Shown: positions 17,330 through 24,491 of the stretch, piece by piece
Layout of the letters: each line of letters begins with the position of its first letter
Numbering within the stretch: position 1 is the stretch's first letter
Assembly (NCBI GenBank): GCA_021300155.1
Contig: JAJTID010000120.1
Span: forward strand, 1-38,931
DNA length: 38,931 nt
DNA from: Pirellula sp.
GTDB lineage: Bacteria > Planctomycetota > Planctomycetia > Pirellulales > Pirellulaceae
Reading direction: 5' to 3'
Notes under the pieces: generated by a model
What the model was told of the DNA's origin: nothing
The model's input: the letters and a program-made list of their open reading frames with translations, nothing else
The model's database searches: none
Made by a program: the position numbers and the translations under genes

Positions 17330-17412
17330 TTGATTCCAGTACAGTCGTACGTGTATCTTGATTCCAGTACAGTCGTACGTGTATCTTGACTCCAGTACAA
17401 ACGTACGGGTTC
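17330..17412 (+). promoter_or_regulatory. Triple 28-bp tandem repeat, probable BlaI operator/promoter
   Basis: Two identical 28-base units and a third diverged one, each beginning TTGATTCC or TTGACTCC and containing a dyad. The first two carry TACAGTCGTACGTGTA, with outer TACA/TGTA halves as in BlaI/MecI operators and a CGTACG core; the third has TACAAACGTACG. The array ends 30 bases before the blaI-like ATG, so autoregulation by the BlaI protein is likely. Each unit also offers a TTGA(C/T) -35-like element. Confidence 0.7.
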
Positions 17413-17442
17413 TGAAACTTGTTGGCATCACGGAGGCAAAGG

Positions 17443-17832
17443 ATGGCGAAAAGACCCGCTCTTTCGAAGGGAGAGATGGTGGTGGCACGATTGCTGTGGG
17501 ACCACTCCCCTGCCACGGTTCGGCAGATCCACACCGCCCTGCCCTCCCCTCAAGATATGGACTTCTCTACCGTCCAAACCTATCTGCGTCGACTTGAGAC
17601 CAAAGGCTACGCGTCGTCGGTTCTGCAAGGAAAAACAAGGATCTACTCGGCCAAGGCGAAAGCGGCTGCCGTCGTCAAAGCGACCGTCGACGAGCTCGTC
17701 TCTCGCCTCTTCGGCGGATCCACGATGCCGCTGATGCGTCATCTCATCGAGGAACGGTCCGTTTCAGCCGATGAGCTTTCCGAACTTCGCCAGTTGATCG
17801 AGCGTTTAGAAAAGGAAAGGAACTCCGAATGA
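17443..17832 (+). CDS. BlaI/MecI-family winged-helix repressor
   Basis: A 129-residue repressor of the penicillinase-repressor family (PF03965). ATG 17443 is preferred over an in-frame start at 17419 because GGAGG sits six bases ahead and the family starts at ..LSKGEMVVARLLWD. Helices of the winged-helix domain run over residues 7-70, with the recognition segment DFSTVQTYLRRLETKGY and the wing GKTRIYSA. The C-terminal dimerisation helices include MRHLIEERSVSADELSELRQLIERLE. The stop overlaps the ATG of the next gene (ATGA), so it is translationally coupled to the BlaR1-like gene, the standard sensor-repressor pair. The linker ALPSPQ is encoded by a G-rich repeat copy. BlaI proteins bind TACA/TGTA dyads such as those just upstream. 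Confidence 0.92.
   Translation: MAKRPALSKGEMVVARLLWDHSPATVRQIHTALPSPQDMDFSTVQTYLRRLETKGYASSVLQGKTRIYSAKAKAAAVVKATVDELVSRLFGGSTMPLMRHLIEERSVSADELSELRQLIERLEKERNSE
17534..17550 (-). repeat. KOPS-like G-rich repeat, copy 9 (-)
   Basis: On the minus strand AGGGGAGGGCAGGGCGG, with GGGGAGGG and GGGCAGGG. It is read on the coding strand as TALPSPQ between helices of the BlaI-like protein. Confidence 0.85.
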
Positions 17833-18038
17833 TCCATCAAACTCTGATACTCGTCTGGACGCAAGCGTGGCAAATCGCTGTCTTGTTTTTTGTCATCCTC
17901 ATCCTGTTTCGACTGCTCGCTCGCAATCGACCCCATGTAGCCCATCTGCTCTGGGCCGTACTACTGATCAAGTGCTTGATACCTCCGGTGGTGAGCAGTT
18001 CGTGGGCTCCGTTTTCTTGGATAACCCATTTCATGTAG
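17829..18038 (+). pseudogene. N-terminal part of a BlaR1-like gene, cut by in-frame TAG
   Basis: A 69-residue piece whose ATG overlaps the blaI-like stop codon. It has two membrane helices (VWTQAWQIAVLFFVILILFRLLA and VAHLLWAVLLIKCLIPPVVSS), which match the first two helices of BlaR1/M56 proteins, including the RxxxxHLLWAxLLIKxLxPP pattern. It ends at TAG 18036-18038. The same frame continues at once as the rest of the M56 protein, so this is the front of a single 742-codon gene interrupted at codon 70. The fragment alone could not be a protease. Confidence 0.75.
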
Positions 18039-18044
18039 CAATGG

Positions 18045-20054
18045 TTGCCAACCGAAGCTTCCGATTCCCTTAGAACCACCGAGTACATCACGTACTCCAC
18101 TCAACCAACAAGTTCATTGCTCTCACAACTAACAGAAGAACCATCTTCGACACAGAATGCGAACGATTCGTCGAAGCTCAATCCTTCGTGGCAATCGTAC
18201 CTTGCAAACACGGAACGCACGCTGATTGTGTTTTGGATTGGCTCCATCGCCTTCGTGATCGCAGTTTGGGCAAGTCGCTTCGTTCATGCCCTTCATCGGT
18301 TGCGTTTGCATCGCATTGATACACCCGAACGAGTGAAGAAGATTGCGGATGATCTTGCGCAATTGCTGTCGCTTCGCCAAAAGATTTGCGTTCAGGTCAG
18401 TAACGAACGAATCGGGCCGGCAGTTATAGGATGGCTTCGTCCGCGAATTCTGCTCCCTTCCTTCTTGGTCGACCGAATGGACGATGAGGCGCTCCGCATA
18501 TTGATTGCTCACGAGATGACGCACATTCAGCGAGGGGATTTATTCTGGACTTTTCTTCAAACGGTCGCCGGGAGTCTCTGGTGGTTTCATCCCGCAGTAT
18601 GGATTGCGAATCGACAACTCAATCTAGAGTGCGAACGAAGCTGTGATGAAGAAACCATTGCACGCTTGGAATGCCCTCCGAGCGATTATGCAAAGTGTCT
18701 GCTGCAAGTATTGGAATGGAAGCATCAGTTGTATGTTGTGCCCGCGCTGCCGGGCGTACGACCAATGCAGATTACTAAGGATCGATTGGAAAGGATTATG
18801 AAAATGAGACATGGATGTTTCAAGAAAAACTCGAGAGGACTTTGGCTCGCGATGGCGGCTGCCGTCCTATTGGTGGCCCCCGGTGCCGAATATGGTATCA
18901 GCCAGCAATCGACAACTACACCACAGGAACCAGCCAACGTTGCGAAGCAACCGACCAAGGCGCAACTCGAGGGAACTGTTAACTCCGATTTAGGAGTCGC
19001 TGGCCAAGTAGTCGTAGAACAGACTCCTGCTGTCCAGAAGGCCATTCGTGTGACGAGAGTTTATGACGCCTCAGATCTCATCGAAAGATTCGTTGCGGAC
19101 CATGCAGCCAATAAGGAAGATGCACCTAGAATCCTCGAAAACATGTTGGCATGCTATGAAACTCAGCCGATCCCCCAACCTGGAATCGCTAATTCAACTG
19201 CCGTTCCCACGGCGCCCCCTGCCCCGCCCAATTCGAGCTCAAAACGGGACGGCGAGTTTTCCCTTCGTAATGGCCAGTTCTCGGCGACCACCTCTGAAGC
19301 AAACCACGAACTGATCAATAACCGACTGGCTCGATTCCGCGAATTCGGATTTAGAACACTAGACTGTTCTGTAGAAGTTTTTTGTGGTCCCGATGAATTA
19401 TCGCTGGACGGTTTGAAATGGCAGAGTATCAACACTGAATATAGAGGGCAAATCAACGTGACTGAAAACGTGACTTGGGAGATGGTGGTCCTAGATCGTT
19501 CGCAAGCGAACAGCATTAAGGAGTTCGTCGCGGCCCAAGATCGAATCGTACGACTGATGTCACCAAATCTGTTGCTCTACAATGGCTCTCCGGGTTCTGT
19601 CATGGTTGTAACTAGCATCTCAAATTTGCCATCCGGCAGATCGCAAAGCGTGCCGGATGCGATCGAAAATTTTTTTGATGGCGTCCGTGTTGATTTGTTG
19701 GCAAAGATTCGCCCCGAAAATCGCGTTTGGGTCGAATATAGGCTTTCGGAATTTCATCGAGAGGGGGAACCGGTTCCACCAACGATGCACAAGAAACGTC
19801 GTTTTTTATTCATCGACACCGCGGTAGAACTACTCAAAGATGATTATGTGGCGTATCGACTACACGTCCCCGAGCTGGAGTCCCCTCTGAAGGGAAAGTG
19901 TTACTTTTTCTTGATTCACGCCGAGCCTTTCAAAACCCAATGGAAATTGACAAAAGTACTGCCCGAAGCTGCTAATGCAAATGCAAAACAGAGCTCATCG
20001 AGTGACTTGAGCACCCACAAAGTCATCGCTATTCCGCGTTTCGACCTCGAATAG
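18045..20054 (+). CDS. BlaR1-like M56 zinc metallopeptidase, main part (possibly a broken gene)
   Basis: The continuation of the frame from 17829 after the in-frame TAG, 669 residues if it starts at the TTG 18045. A third membrane helix (TLIVFWIGSIAFVIAVWASRFV) precedes the zinc peptidase domain: HEMTH (HExxH) at 18510-18524, the downstream WWFHPAVW helix, and NLECERSCDEE supplying the third ligand. A fourth helix (LWLAMAAAVLLVAPGAEYG) leads to an extracytoplasmic C-terminal part of about 390 residues that does not resemble a penicillin-binding sensor domain. In BlaR1 systems a signal activates the peptidase, which removes BlaI. Without the first two helices the topology would be wrong, so either the gene is inactivated, the TAG is read through or is an error, or translation restarts. 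One G-rich repeat encodes TAPPAPPN in the sensor region. Confidence 0.8.
   Translation: MPTEASDSLRTTEYITYSTQPTSSLLSQLTEEPSSTQNANDSSKLNPSWQSYLANTERTLIVFWIGSIAFVIAVWASRFVHALHRLRLHRIDTPERVKKIADDLAQLLSLRQKICVQVSNERIGPAVIGWLRPRILLPSFLVDRMDDEALRILIAHEMTHIQRGDLFWTFLQTVAGSLWWFHPAVWIANRQLNLECERSCDEETIARLECPPSDYAKCLLQVLEWKHQLYVVPALPGVRPMQITKDRLERIMKMRHGCFKKNSRGLWLAMAAAVLLVAPGAEYGISQQSTTTPQEPANVAKQPTKAQLEGTVNSDLGVAGQVVVEQTPAVQKAIRVTRVYDASDLIERFVADHAANKEDAPRILENMLACYETQPIPQPGIANSTAVPTAPPAPPNSSSKRDGEFSLRNGQFSATTSEANHELINNRLARFREFGFRTLDCSVEVFCGPDELSLDGLKWQSINTEYRGQINVTENVTWEMVVLDRSQANSIKEFVAAQDRIVRLMSPNLLLYNGSPGSVMVVTSISNLPSGRSQSVPDAIENFFDGVRVDLLAKIRPENRVWVEYRLSEFHREGEPVPPTMHKKRRFLFIDTAVELLKDDYVAYRLHVPELESPLKGKCYFFLIHAEPFKTQWKLTKVLPEAANANAKQSSSSDLSTHKVIAIPRFDLE
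19214..19229 (-). repeat. KOPS-like G-rich repeat, copy 10 (-)
   Basis: GCCCCCTGCCCCGCCC on +; the minus strand carries GGGCAGGG. It encodes APPAPP in the C-terminal part of the M56 protein. Confidence 0.8.
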
Positions 20055-20092
20055 GCAACTCGTACCGCGCATCCTCGTCAAACAACATCAAC

Positions 20093-21235
20093 ATGAAACT
20101 TGCTTTTTCGTTCCCCCCCTGCCCTGCCCTGATAATCGCTTTCGGACTAGTAGTTTTTTTAGAAGCCCATCTGCAAAGGACTTCGGCTCAATCCCCTGCG
20201 GTATCAATTCCCGAACTGGGACAAAAGCTGAGCGATGAACAAGCAGCTAACCTTTCGAAATTGGCGATCGATGGATTGCACCGGGAGTATCCGAACAAAC
20301 CTGGCAATGTTGTCACGAGTCCTGAAACGGTGCTCAGTCCCAAACAGATGCACCCTGCCTTCTACGGTTGTTTCGATTGGCACAGCAGTGTGCATGGACA
20401 TTGGATGTTGGTCCGACTGCTAAAGACGAACCCAACACACTCGCTTGCCGATGCTACCCGTAAAGGCTTGGCCATCAGCTTGACTCCAGAAAACATCTTA
20501 ATCGAAGCCGCCTACTTCGATGAGAAAGAGAACAAGTCGTTTGAAAGAATGTATGGTTGGGCTTGGTTGCTGCGCCTGGCTGCCGAGTTGCACACATGGG
20601 AGGATTCGCAAGGGAAGCAATGGCGAGTTGCACTACAACCTTTGGAAGCGAAGATCGTAGAGTTGGCGATGCTCTATCTTCCGAAATTGAAGCAACCGAT
20701 CCGCACAGGAGTCCATCCTGACGCGGCTTTTGCATTGGGTCAGTTTCTCGACTACGCCAGAATCGTTGGCAACCAAGAATTGGAGCAACTCGTGGTTGCA
20801 CGCGCAAACGACTACTATGCGATGGATCGAAACTACAACTCCGAATACGAACCATCCGGCGAAGACTTCTTTTCCCCAAGTCTCAATGAAGCCGATTTGA
20901 TGAGAAGGATTTTGCCTCAAGCTGAATTCGCCCAATGGCTTACTGCCTTCTTGCCTGATCTGAAAGTGAATTCGAAAAGTAAACTGCTTCAACCCGTAAT
21001 CGTCAGCGATGTAACCGATGGAAAGTTAGTGCATCTCGCCGGCTTGGATCTATCGCGAGCTTGGTGTATGCAGGGGATCGCGCAAGGGCTCCCATCGAAT
21101 GATCCACGCGTTGGGATGCTCAAGCGTTCCGCAATCGAGCACGCAAAGATGGGTTTAGGCTATGTCTTCAGCGGTCATTACGAAGGCGAACATTGGCTCG
21201 GCACCTTCGCCGTCTATACGCTAACGATGCAATAG
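20093..21235 (+). CDS. Exported DUF2891-family protein
   Basis: A 380-residue protein matching the DUF2891 pattern: HPAFYGCFDWHSSVHGHW near residue 90, YGWAWLLRLAAEL, IRTGVHPDAAFALGQFLDYA, YEPSGEDFFSPSLNEADLMRR, LVHLAGLDLSRAWCMQGIA and a final GEHWLGTFAVYTL. The alternating helices and conserved His/Trp/Asp residues suggest an alpha/alpha-barrel like that of glycan-active enzymes, but no activity is established. The first 30 residues form a signal peptide, and its hydrophobic core (PPCPALIIAFGL) is partly encoded by a G-rich repeat copy. It begins 38 bases after the M56 gene, on the same strand, and may be part of the BlaI-controlled operon. Confidence 0.85.
   Translation: MKLAFSFPPCPALIIAFGLVVFLEAHLQRTSAQSPAVSIPELGQKLSDEQAANLSKLAIDGLHREYPNKPGNVVTSPETVLSPKQMHPAFYGCFDWHSSVHGHWMLVRLLKTNPTHSLADATRKGLAISLTPENILIEAAYFDEKENKSFERMYGWAWLLRLAAELHTWEDSQGKQWRVALQPLEAKIVELAMLYLPKLKQPIRTGVHPDAAFALGQFLDYARIVGNQELEQLVVARANDYYAMDRNYNSEYEPSGEDFFSPSLNEADLMRRILPQAEFAQWLTAFLPDLKVNSKSKLLQPVIVSDVTDGKLVHLAGLDLSRAWCMQGIAQGLPSNDPRVGMLKRSAIEHAKMGLGYVFSGHYEGEHWLGTFAVYTLTMQ
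20113..20130 (-). repeat. KOPS-like G-rich repeat, copy 11 (-)
   Basis: CCCCCCCTGCCCTGCCCT on +, with two GGGCAGGG octamers on -. It lies inside the signal peptide coding sequence of the DUF2891 protein as PPCPAL. Confidence 0.9.
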
Positions 21236-21362
21236 CAGCCCCCCTTTCGTCGCAGAGGCTGTTTACGCAGTTCGCAACGCGAGGCGACCAAGCTGCTTGT
21301 CTCGCTCAAGCGACCACGCTGTTCTTCATCCACAGGCTACCACGCTGCTCGCAAAGCTAAGG
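21236..21362 (+). repeat. Degenerate REP half-sites left of the BIME units
   Basis: Non-coding DNA with partial copies of the REP 5' half: AAGCTGCTTGTC, CGACCACGCTGTTC and GGCTACCACGCTGCTCGC, none followed by a complete right half-stem. These look like decayed or truncated REP ends. Confidence 0.6.
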
Positions 21363-21631
21363 CTACCACGCTGCTCGCCAGCGTGGAGCCATAGCCGCAA
21401 CCAGACCGAAGAAAATTCGCGAGCCGACGCCACCACGCTGCTTGTCAGCGTGGGGCGATGGTCAGGCTGCGTACCCCAACCAGACCACCATCCTACGTTG
21501 GCAATCAACGCAGTGATGAAACCCCTCGCTTCCGCGAGGCTGGTTACGGCTATCGTCCCACGTTGACGAGCAACGTGGTAACGATGAGTATTGCTTCGCA
21601 ATGCGAAGGACGATACGGATCCGACTTCCCC
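21363..21631 (+). repeat. REP/BIME composite unit 1 (complete)
   Basis: About 270 bp with four REP hairpins: 21366-21386 (CCACGCTG-CTCGC-CAGCGTGG), 21433-21453, then the inverted pair 21493-21513 (CTACGTTG...CAACGCAG) and 21558-21578 (CCACGTTG...CAACGTGG). A short hairpin CCTCGC...GCGAGG lies at 21524-21539. Flanks such as AGCCGCAACCAG and CTGGTTACGGCT also pair, making the unit a nested imperfect palindrome. Confidence 0.9.
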
Positions 21632-21702
21632 ACTTTTTGCCCATATACAGGTCACCATACTACTCGCCGAGATCTGGCTACCACGCTGCTCGCCAAGCAA
21701 AG

Positions 21703-21803
21703 GCTACCACGCTGCTCGCCAGCGTGGGGCCATAGCCGCAACCAGAAAGCAAAAAACGCGAGAGGCGACGCCACCACGCTGCTTGCCAGCGTGGTGCGAT
21801 GGT
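21703..21803 (+). repeat. REP/BIME composite unit 2 (truncated)
   Basis: Contains only the first two hairpins of the unit (21707-21727 and 21774-21794), then leaves the repeat sequence 82 bases before the transposase ATG. A lone half-site GGCTACCACGCTGCTCGCC precedes it at 21676. Confidence 0.85.
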
Positions 21804-21885
21804 TGCGTCCTAATGACCAAGCCTTCAAAATCACTTACAATTTCCACTTCGCTACGATCAATGCAATTGTCGATGGAATTTCATC

Positions 21886-22677
21886 ATGCCATCTCTTTCG
21901 ACGTCAACTCAGATATACACACCTAGCAACTGCACATTTTCAGCACCGCTACTTTGGTCTGTTAGCTTGTTTTGGAACGAACCCGAGCCAAATGACTCTT
22001 GGACAGAAGCTTTGATTCGCGACTTACGGAAGGACGACATTCGGCTGTTGCGGCATCACTTCTCTGATATGCAAACAAGCCACTTGACCGTATCGACGAA
22101 GATCGGCGACGCGCCATCGTTTATCGTTCAGCGGGTCAAAGGCAGGCACTACTATTTGGTCAAGCAACGTAAACCGAAGCCTTTTCACGGAAACTTTGCC
22201 ATTCGTTCTATTGGGAAGTCATCACTAGCAGAGACTCAACAGTATGTAATGAATCAGCTTGGGCATCACAAGATGGCTGATCCTGATCTGCAATCGAACT
22301 TAGAGACCTTGCAGATTCGGAACGAGGATGTAGACCTCAGCCGGTTGGAAACGTCATCTCACGGAGCATATTGGTACAATTTGCATATGGTGTTCGTCCA
22401 TCGGGAACGATGGAGTACATCGAACGTTTTTCAGTTGGAGCGGGTTCAGCAAAAGATCATTTCAGTTGCAAAGTTGAATGGATTGAGATTAGCGGCTGCG
22501 GGAGTGCTGACCGATCACGTTCATTTATTGGCGGGTTGTCCTTATGCCCTATCTCCACAAGACATTGCGATCGAATTTCTAAATGCGTTGGCAAGTGTAT
22601 GGGATTCAAAGCCAGTCTATCAATTTGGCGGCTACGTCGGAACAGTCGGCGACTACACAACCAATGCGATTACGTAG
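21886..22677 (+). CDS. REP-associated tyrosine transposase (RAYT, Y1/HUH family)
   Basis: A 263-residue protein of the IS200/IS605-related REP-associated transposase group. The HUH metal site is DHVHLLAG at about residue 212; a candidate catalytic tyrosine lies about 45 residues later in GGYVGTVGDY. The preceding YWYNLHMVFVHRERW segment and the YVMNQLGHHKMADP segment match RAYT-like proteins I associate with planctomycetes. RAYTs cut and join single-stranded DNA at REP hairpins and stay as single-copy domesticated genes. Complete and partial REP units lie on both sides (21363-21803 and 22741-23390), the classic arrangement. The ATG at 21886 is the first in frame. It is intact, so activity is possible. 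Confidence 0.85.
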   Translation: MPSLSTSTQIYTPSNCTFSAPLLWSVSLFWNEPEPNDSWTEALIRDLRKDDIRLLRHHFSDMQTSHLTVSTKIGDAPSFIVQRVKGRHYYLVKQRKPKPFHGNFAIRSIGKSSLAETQQYVMNQLGHHKMADPDLQSNLETLQIRNEDVDLSRLETSSHGAYWYNLHMVFVHRERWSTSNVFQLERVQQKIISVAKLNGLRLAAAGVLTDHVHLLAGCPYALSPQDIAIEFLNALASVWDSKPVYQFGGYVGTVGDYTTNAIT

Positions 22678-22740
22678 CGAGCAATCCGTGGAGCGATCGC
22701 TGTCCGCTTCGTCGCTATGCTCCCAGTAAGCCACTTTCAG

Positions 22741-22792
22741 GCTACAACGCTGCTTGTCGAGCTCCGGCTACCACGCTGCTTGCCACGCCCAG
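22741..22792 (+). repeat. REP half-sites right of the transposase gene
   Basis: GGCTACAACGCTGCTTGTC and GGCTACCACGCTGCTTGCC occur 27 bases apart without complete right half-stems, mirroring the decayed sites on the left side. Confidence 0.65.
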
Positions 22793-23069
22793 GCTACCAC
22801 GCTGCTCGCCAGCGTGGGGCCATAGCCGTAACCAGAACGCAAAAAATGCGAGGCGACGCCACCACGCTGCTTGTCAGCGTGGGGCGATGGTCAGATCGCG
22901 CACCCCAACCTAACCACCATCCTACGTTGGCAAGCAACGCAGTGATGAAACCCCTCGCTTCCGCGAGGCTGGTTACTGCTATCGTCCCACGTTGGCAAGC
23001 AACGTGGTAACGATGGGTTTTGCTTCGCAATGCGAAGGACGATACGCATCCGACTTCCCACTTCTTGCC
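22793..23069 (+). repeat. REP/BIME composite unit 3 (complete)
   Basis: Same order as unit 1: hairpins at 22797-22817, 22862-22882, 22922-22942 and 22987-23007, with the short CCTCGC/GCGAGG hairpin at 22953-22968. The unit ends with TTGCTTCGCAATGCGAAGGA and a diverging tail. Confidence 0.9.
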
Positions 23070-23143
23070 GTAGTTAGGTCATCAAACAAAGGGTTTCTTA
23101 CTGCTAACCAGGCTGATGTTGGCACGCTGCACGCCACGCGCAG

Positions 23144-23390
23144 GCTACCACGCTGCTCGCCAGCGCGGGGCCATAGCCGTAACCAGAACGCAAAAAACGC
23201 GAGGCGACGCCACCACGCTGCTTGTCAGCGTGGGGCGATGGTCAGGCTGCGTACTCAATCTGGCCAGCATCCTACGTTGGCAAGCAACGTAGTGATGAGA
23301 CCTCTCGCTTCCGCGAGGCTGGTTACGGCTATCGTCCCACGTTGGCAAGCAACATGGTAACGATGGGCTTTGCTTCGCAATGCGAGGAGA
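23144..23390 (+). repeat. REP/BIME composite unit 4 (complete)
   Basis: Hairpins at 23148-23168, 23213-23233, 23272-23292 and 23337-23357. The third hairpin is fully paired here (CTACGTTG/CAACGTAG), unlike in units 1 and 3. The first and last stems each carry one change that breaks a pair. It ends 15 bases from the cvpA stop codon. Confidence 0.9.
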
Positions 23391-23404
23391 CTACACGAAA
23401 CCGA

Positions 23405-24268
23405 CTACCGAGGAAGAATATCGTTTGGCCAATTCGGATTGGTGTTTCCATTCGGCCAAGTGTTATTCTGCGAGTTGTTCGCCGGCCACGGATTCGTTGC
23501 TGGCGGTTGTGTGCTAGGAGTGGTCGATGGCCCGTTCCAGAAGCCCCCCCCTGCCCCGTTCGAGTTGTTACCGGTGTTGTTTGGATTGGCCCCAAATGGA
23601 TTGGTGATACCCCCCTGCTCTGCCATTCGACCCAGGTTATCGAGTATCCCCCCCTGCCCTGCCCCAGAATTCACAGGAAATCCAAGCGGTGACGATGGGT
23701 TCGTCCCCCAAGTATCGGTACCAAACTGGCCATTACTCATTTGCCCCTGTTGAAGCTTTTTCTCCACGTTATCGAGGTAAGGCCCGACCACCTGCTTGAT
23801 CTCTTTCGGCAACAATCCATCCGCGTTTGCCAAGAATCGACTGATGTAACGACCGCTGCTCGAGTTCGCAATCCGTTGCTGCTGCGCTGGCCCCAATAGA
23901 GTCATCGCAAACATGGTAATCAACAAACAAATCAACACGCCTTTCACTAAACCAAAGCCTGCACCGAGCTGCCGATCGAAGTCTCGCAGCTTGATCTTAT
24001 CAATGGAGGTGCTCACCAATCGAAATGCCATCCATATCACGAAGCTGGAGCCGAAGTACAGAAGCAACATCGCCAGAAAGAGATTCCAAGGTGGATCGGC
24101 GTTGATCATCTTCGCTACATCATTCCTGAAAAAGTATGCAACGAAGTAGCTAGCAACAATCGAAGCGACAGATGCCAACTGCCAAGCAAAACCCTTGATC
24201 GCCCCAAAGATTGTCGTCGACGCCAAGACGATAAGCATGACGATGTCATATGTTTGCATTGCTAGCAT
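23405..24268 (-). CDS. CvpA-family membrane protein with low-complexity C-terminus
   Basis: A 287-residue protein. Residues 1-150 are the CvpA domain (PF02674): four membrane helices with YDIVMLIVLASTTIFGAIKGFAWQLAS at the start and the family's G-x-G-x-x-K-G turn (LGAGFGLVKGVLICLL). CvpA proteins are inner-membrane proteins with roles in envelope stress and colicin V export in enterics; the role here is unknown. The last ~110 residues are rich in Asn, Gly, Pro, Gln and Trp (PNNTGNNSNGAGGG, TNPNWPNDILPR) and look disordered. Three G-rich repeat copies encode SGAGQGG, EQGG and GAGGG in this tail. A second start three codons downstream (24259) is possible. Confidence 0.88.
   Translation of the reverse strand: MLAMQTYDIVMLIVLASTTIFGAIKGFAWQLASVASIVASYFVAYFFRNDVAKMINADPPWNLFLAMLLLYFGSSFVIWMAFRLVSTSIDKIKLRDFDRQLGAGFGLVKGVLICLLITMFAMTLLGPAQQQRIANSSSGRYISRFLANADGLLPKEIKQVVGPYLDNVEKKLQQGQMSNGQFGTDTWGTNPSSPLGFPVNSGAGQGGILDNLGRMAEQGGITNPFGANPNNTGNNSNGAGGGFWNGPSTTPSTQPPATNPWPANNSQNNTWPNGNTNPNWPNDILPR
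23544..23557 (-). repeat. KOPS-like G-rich repeat, copy 12 (-)
   Basis: CCCCCCCTGCCCC on +, giving GGGGCAGGGGGGG on -, in the cvpA tail as GAGGG. Confidence 0.85.
23610..23624 (-). repeat. KOPS-like G-rich repeat, copy 13 (-), degenerate
   Basis: On the minus strand GGCAGAGCAGGGGG; one base spoils the octamer (GAGCAGGG). It encodes AEQGG in the cvpA tail. Confidence 0.65.
23648..23665 (-). repeat. KOPS-like G-rich repeat, copy 14 (-)
   Basis: CCCCCCCTGCCCTGCCCC on +, a full consensus copy with two octamers on -, in the cvpA tail as GAGQGG. Confidence 0.9.
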
Positions 24269-24450
24269 TCCTACGCATATCCTGAGTTGTAACTTCCACT
24301 GGGACTATAGCGAGACATCCCCTCAATCGTAAAGACCGAACGGTCGCCATCGGCGAGTGAGTCGTCATAACGATTATGCCACCCAACCTTAGTTTTCAAA
24401 CTTCACACATCACACTTCAAACTTCTCCGTAGTTCTGCTACTTTCCCAAC

Positions 24451-24465
24451 TCCCCTGCCCTGTTC
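24451..24465 (-). repeat. KOPS-like G-rich repeat, copy 15 (-)
   Basis: TCCCCTGCCCTGTTC on +; GGGCAGGG on -. It lies in non-coding DNA 27 bases before the YdjM-like gene. Confidence 0.8.
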
Positions 24466-24491
24466 TGGTTCTTGGTGTAACGAGAAATCCT

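Noticed and set aside
18036-18044. Programmed read-through signal at the M56 TAG
   Set aside because: The following CAATGG only partly matches the known CAA-plus-pyrimidine read-through context, so the sequence alone gives no support beyond a plain nonsense codon.
21297-21885. Several overlapping 60-185 codon frames on both strands in the REP array
   Set aside because: The frames on opposite strands give near-identical peptides because the unit is a palindrome; they are repeat translations, not genes.
21363-23390. CRISPR-like array
   Set aside because: Repeats are palindromic and clustered, but spacing is irregular, the spacers are themselves conserved and self-complementary, and no cas gene is near.
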